Positions 62,401-64,000 of a stretch of DNA of 64,000 nucleotides are shown one piece after another; position 1 is the stretch's first letter, and every line of letters begins with the position of its first letter. A program made the translations under genes and the position numbers. Where the stretch lies: NCBI RefSeq assembly GCF_003073045.1, contig NC_037598.1:8153842-8217841 (forward strand), written 5' to 3'. The stretch is from Pomacea canaliculata. Its lineage: Eukaryota > Mollusca > Gastropoda > Architaenioglossa > Ampullariidae. The notes below the pieces were generated by a model, which did not search any database, was not told where the DNA came from, and saw only the letters and a list, made by a program, of their open reading frames with translations.

Positions 62401-64000
62401 TATCGAGGTTTCGTTTCGCAGGTACAGTCACTGTATTTTGTGAAGTGCCATGGCATGTTGATCGCACTAGCGAAAGCGATGAACTGAAAAGCATAGTCAA
62501 CAAATCGTCTCTACATGTTAATAATGCATGTAAATCAATGATTCAATCATTGCGGCAGCATTGGATGCAGCTAAAAGTAAAAGCTGATATTTGCAAACAG
62601 CATATTTGTCAAGAGGCATGTTAGATGTTTTCTTTGTGTGATTGCGTTGCTTGTGTTGCCCAATCACTTGATCAGAACAGCCTATCCGATAAGTTATCGT
62701 TGGTATAAATAATAAAGTAAGGAGCAGCAGCGTGATCGGAGGTAATTAACCAGAATCGTGCGTGAGATCGATCGCGAGATAAGGCTGTCAGGATTTTTAG
62801 CCATTTCTTAAAGACGCAGAGCTTACTAATCAGACTAACCAGACTCGACAGGGTGTCGACAATTACCAGCAGCTTTTCAGCCGCTCTGGGATCGAATTGA
62901 GTCTCAGCTTCCGCTAGTAAATTATTTATCGCGTGCTCTACAGCTGTGTCTCGCTTCTCACGTAGTCTGTTGTGTGCAGAAGTCAAGGCTGTGGTCGCTG
63001 GATGCATGTTCGTACTTTAAAAAAAGGCCAATTTATAATTTTATTTTGAAGTTGAGGCGACGAAGCAAGGGAATTTTCGAGTTCAGTGAGTGGGCTGGTG
63101 GTAATTAACACTCATATTATTGGAAACTGCTGAAACTTGTAGCTATGAATTCGTAGAGATTTCATTACTGCTTTTATTTTAATTAAAACTAAAATTTTTA
63201 ATGCATGACACTTTTTTCTTGCTAACTACAAATTAATGTAATGCTGTGCCAATTTTATGTTTTGTGAAGCTTTATCTTTTGAGTGTTTTTTTAGCATGCT
63301 TTATTTGAGCATATAAGTTTAAGGAGAGATTTTCATTATCAAACATAGCTGGAAAATTCAAAAATATATATAATTCTAATAATTTTGAGTTGTGACAACT
63401 TGTTTGCCATCTAAATAAACAACCACATACCCCTTAGCAAATTTTAAATTATTTCCTTTTTTGTATTTATGAGTTTTTAATGCCTAACACATTTCCATGG
63501 TATATATGCTTGCAATCTGAATGTTCATATTTATTCTAAATTTTCATCTCACTTTTGCAGACAGCAAACCAATCCACTCTTTTATGTTATCTTCACATCT
63601 CTTTCTTTTTCTGACTCTTGTTCTCTCTGGGATTGTCCCTTATTAGAAGAGTTTTTACAAGGCCAACTGATCTTGAAATATGCTCATGCTGTTTCAAGTT
63701 TCTCTTATTAATACTGATAATGAAGTCTTTCTGTGATTCAGTGGTTCTTTGATTCTGTTGAAGACATCTACACTAGGGATCTATGCATGAGATGTTTGAG
63801 ATCATAAGATATCATTTCTTCTGTAGCTCCTAGATTCTTTTGAGATCAACAGTGAGGCTCTCGATCTGGAGTGAGCATTTAGAACTAGTTATGATAATTT
63901 AACAAGCTTTGTCTTTGGTTTTTAGCAGACAGCAGGATGGCAATGCAAGATCCACCATTTCAGAAAGGGACAGCCAACATGCATTCCTCAAAAATAGAAA
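59482..64000. other. upstream of gene C, no supported gene
   Basis: It holds an AT-rich dispersed-repeat-like piece near 60060-60130 (TTATAGCGCGCG..AGCGCTTTACA, a theme common in marine invertebrate genomes) and a CT/CA microsatellite near 60893-60920. A minus-strand open frame at 62672-63007 (111 codons) and a + strand frame at 62301-62624 (107 codons) have ordinary composition but no recognised motif or clear promoter or splice context. They are left uncalled. Confidence 0.4.

Noticed and set aside
62301-62624. 107-codon + strand open frame
   Set aside because: No motif, no splice or promoter context, and length within chance for AT-rich DNA.
62672-63007. 111-codon minus-strand open frame
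   Set aside because: Ordinary amino-acid composition, but no family motif was recognised. The only TATA-like box upstream is too close to the ATG to lie correctly, and no partner exon was found. A translated search would decide.

Overview
This is a window of animal nuclear DNA. It is AT-rich, with long introns, many microsatellites, tRNA-derived SINEs, LINE relics and small DNA transposons. A SINE with a 3' part of molluscan look, together with three genes for short three-domain gelsolin/severin-type proteins, suggests a lophotrochozoan, most likely a gastropod mollusc. Species cannot be fixed from the sequence alone.

The window is dominated by a cluster of three paralogous gelsolin-like genes. 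Gene A (+) codes from 15441 to 23847 in 13 coding exons (376 aa). A non-coding first exon may lie about 10 kb upstream, ending at 5122. Gene B (+) has a TATA box at 29871 and a non-coding first exon ending at 29944, and codes from 33937 to 44439 in 10 coding exons (364 aa). Gene C (-) has its promoter and first exon near 59386-59481 and codes from 55913 down to 49090. It has 12 shared coding exons followed by two tandem terminal exons of equal length (369 aa with either). All exon joins keep frame and use GT..AG sites. A and C share one exon layout. B lacks two of their introns and the tiny first coding exon. B and C are convergent.

The predicted proteins have gelsolin repeats G1-G2-G3, with an acidic linker before G3. 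Such proteins are calcium-regulated actin severing or capping factors. A and B look like closer relatives, judging by their last exons, and C is more distant. A and B use mostly G/C-ending codons, whereas C is richer in A/T-ending ones.

The non-coding part by region: 1-1500 holds weak remains of helicase-like coding sequence. From 1500 to 15390 lie intergenic DNA and the presumed first intron of gene A, with a GAA tract, a 39-bp-period minisatellite and two tRNA-derived SINEs. Intron 4 of gene A holds a 3.0-kb inverted-repeat element that carries the 3' half of an L1/Tx1-like LINE. A 293-bp hAT-type element with perfect 8-bp target duplications lies just upstream of gene B. Introns of gene B hold a 0.4-kb dispersed repeat with a nested insertion and an antisense CR1/Rex-like LINE relic. 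The stretch 59500-64000 has no supported gene.

The most interesting signals are the duplicated alternative last exon of gene C, the long palindromic element in gene A, and a promoter-like cluster in gene C that contains a perfect CArg box (SRF type).
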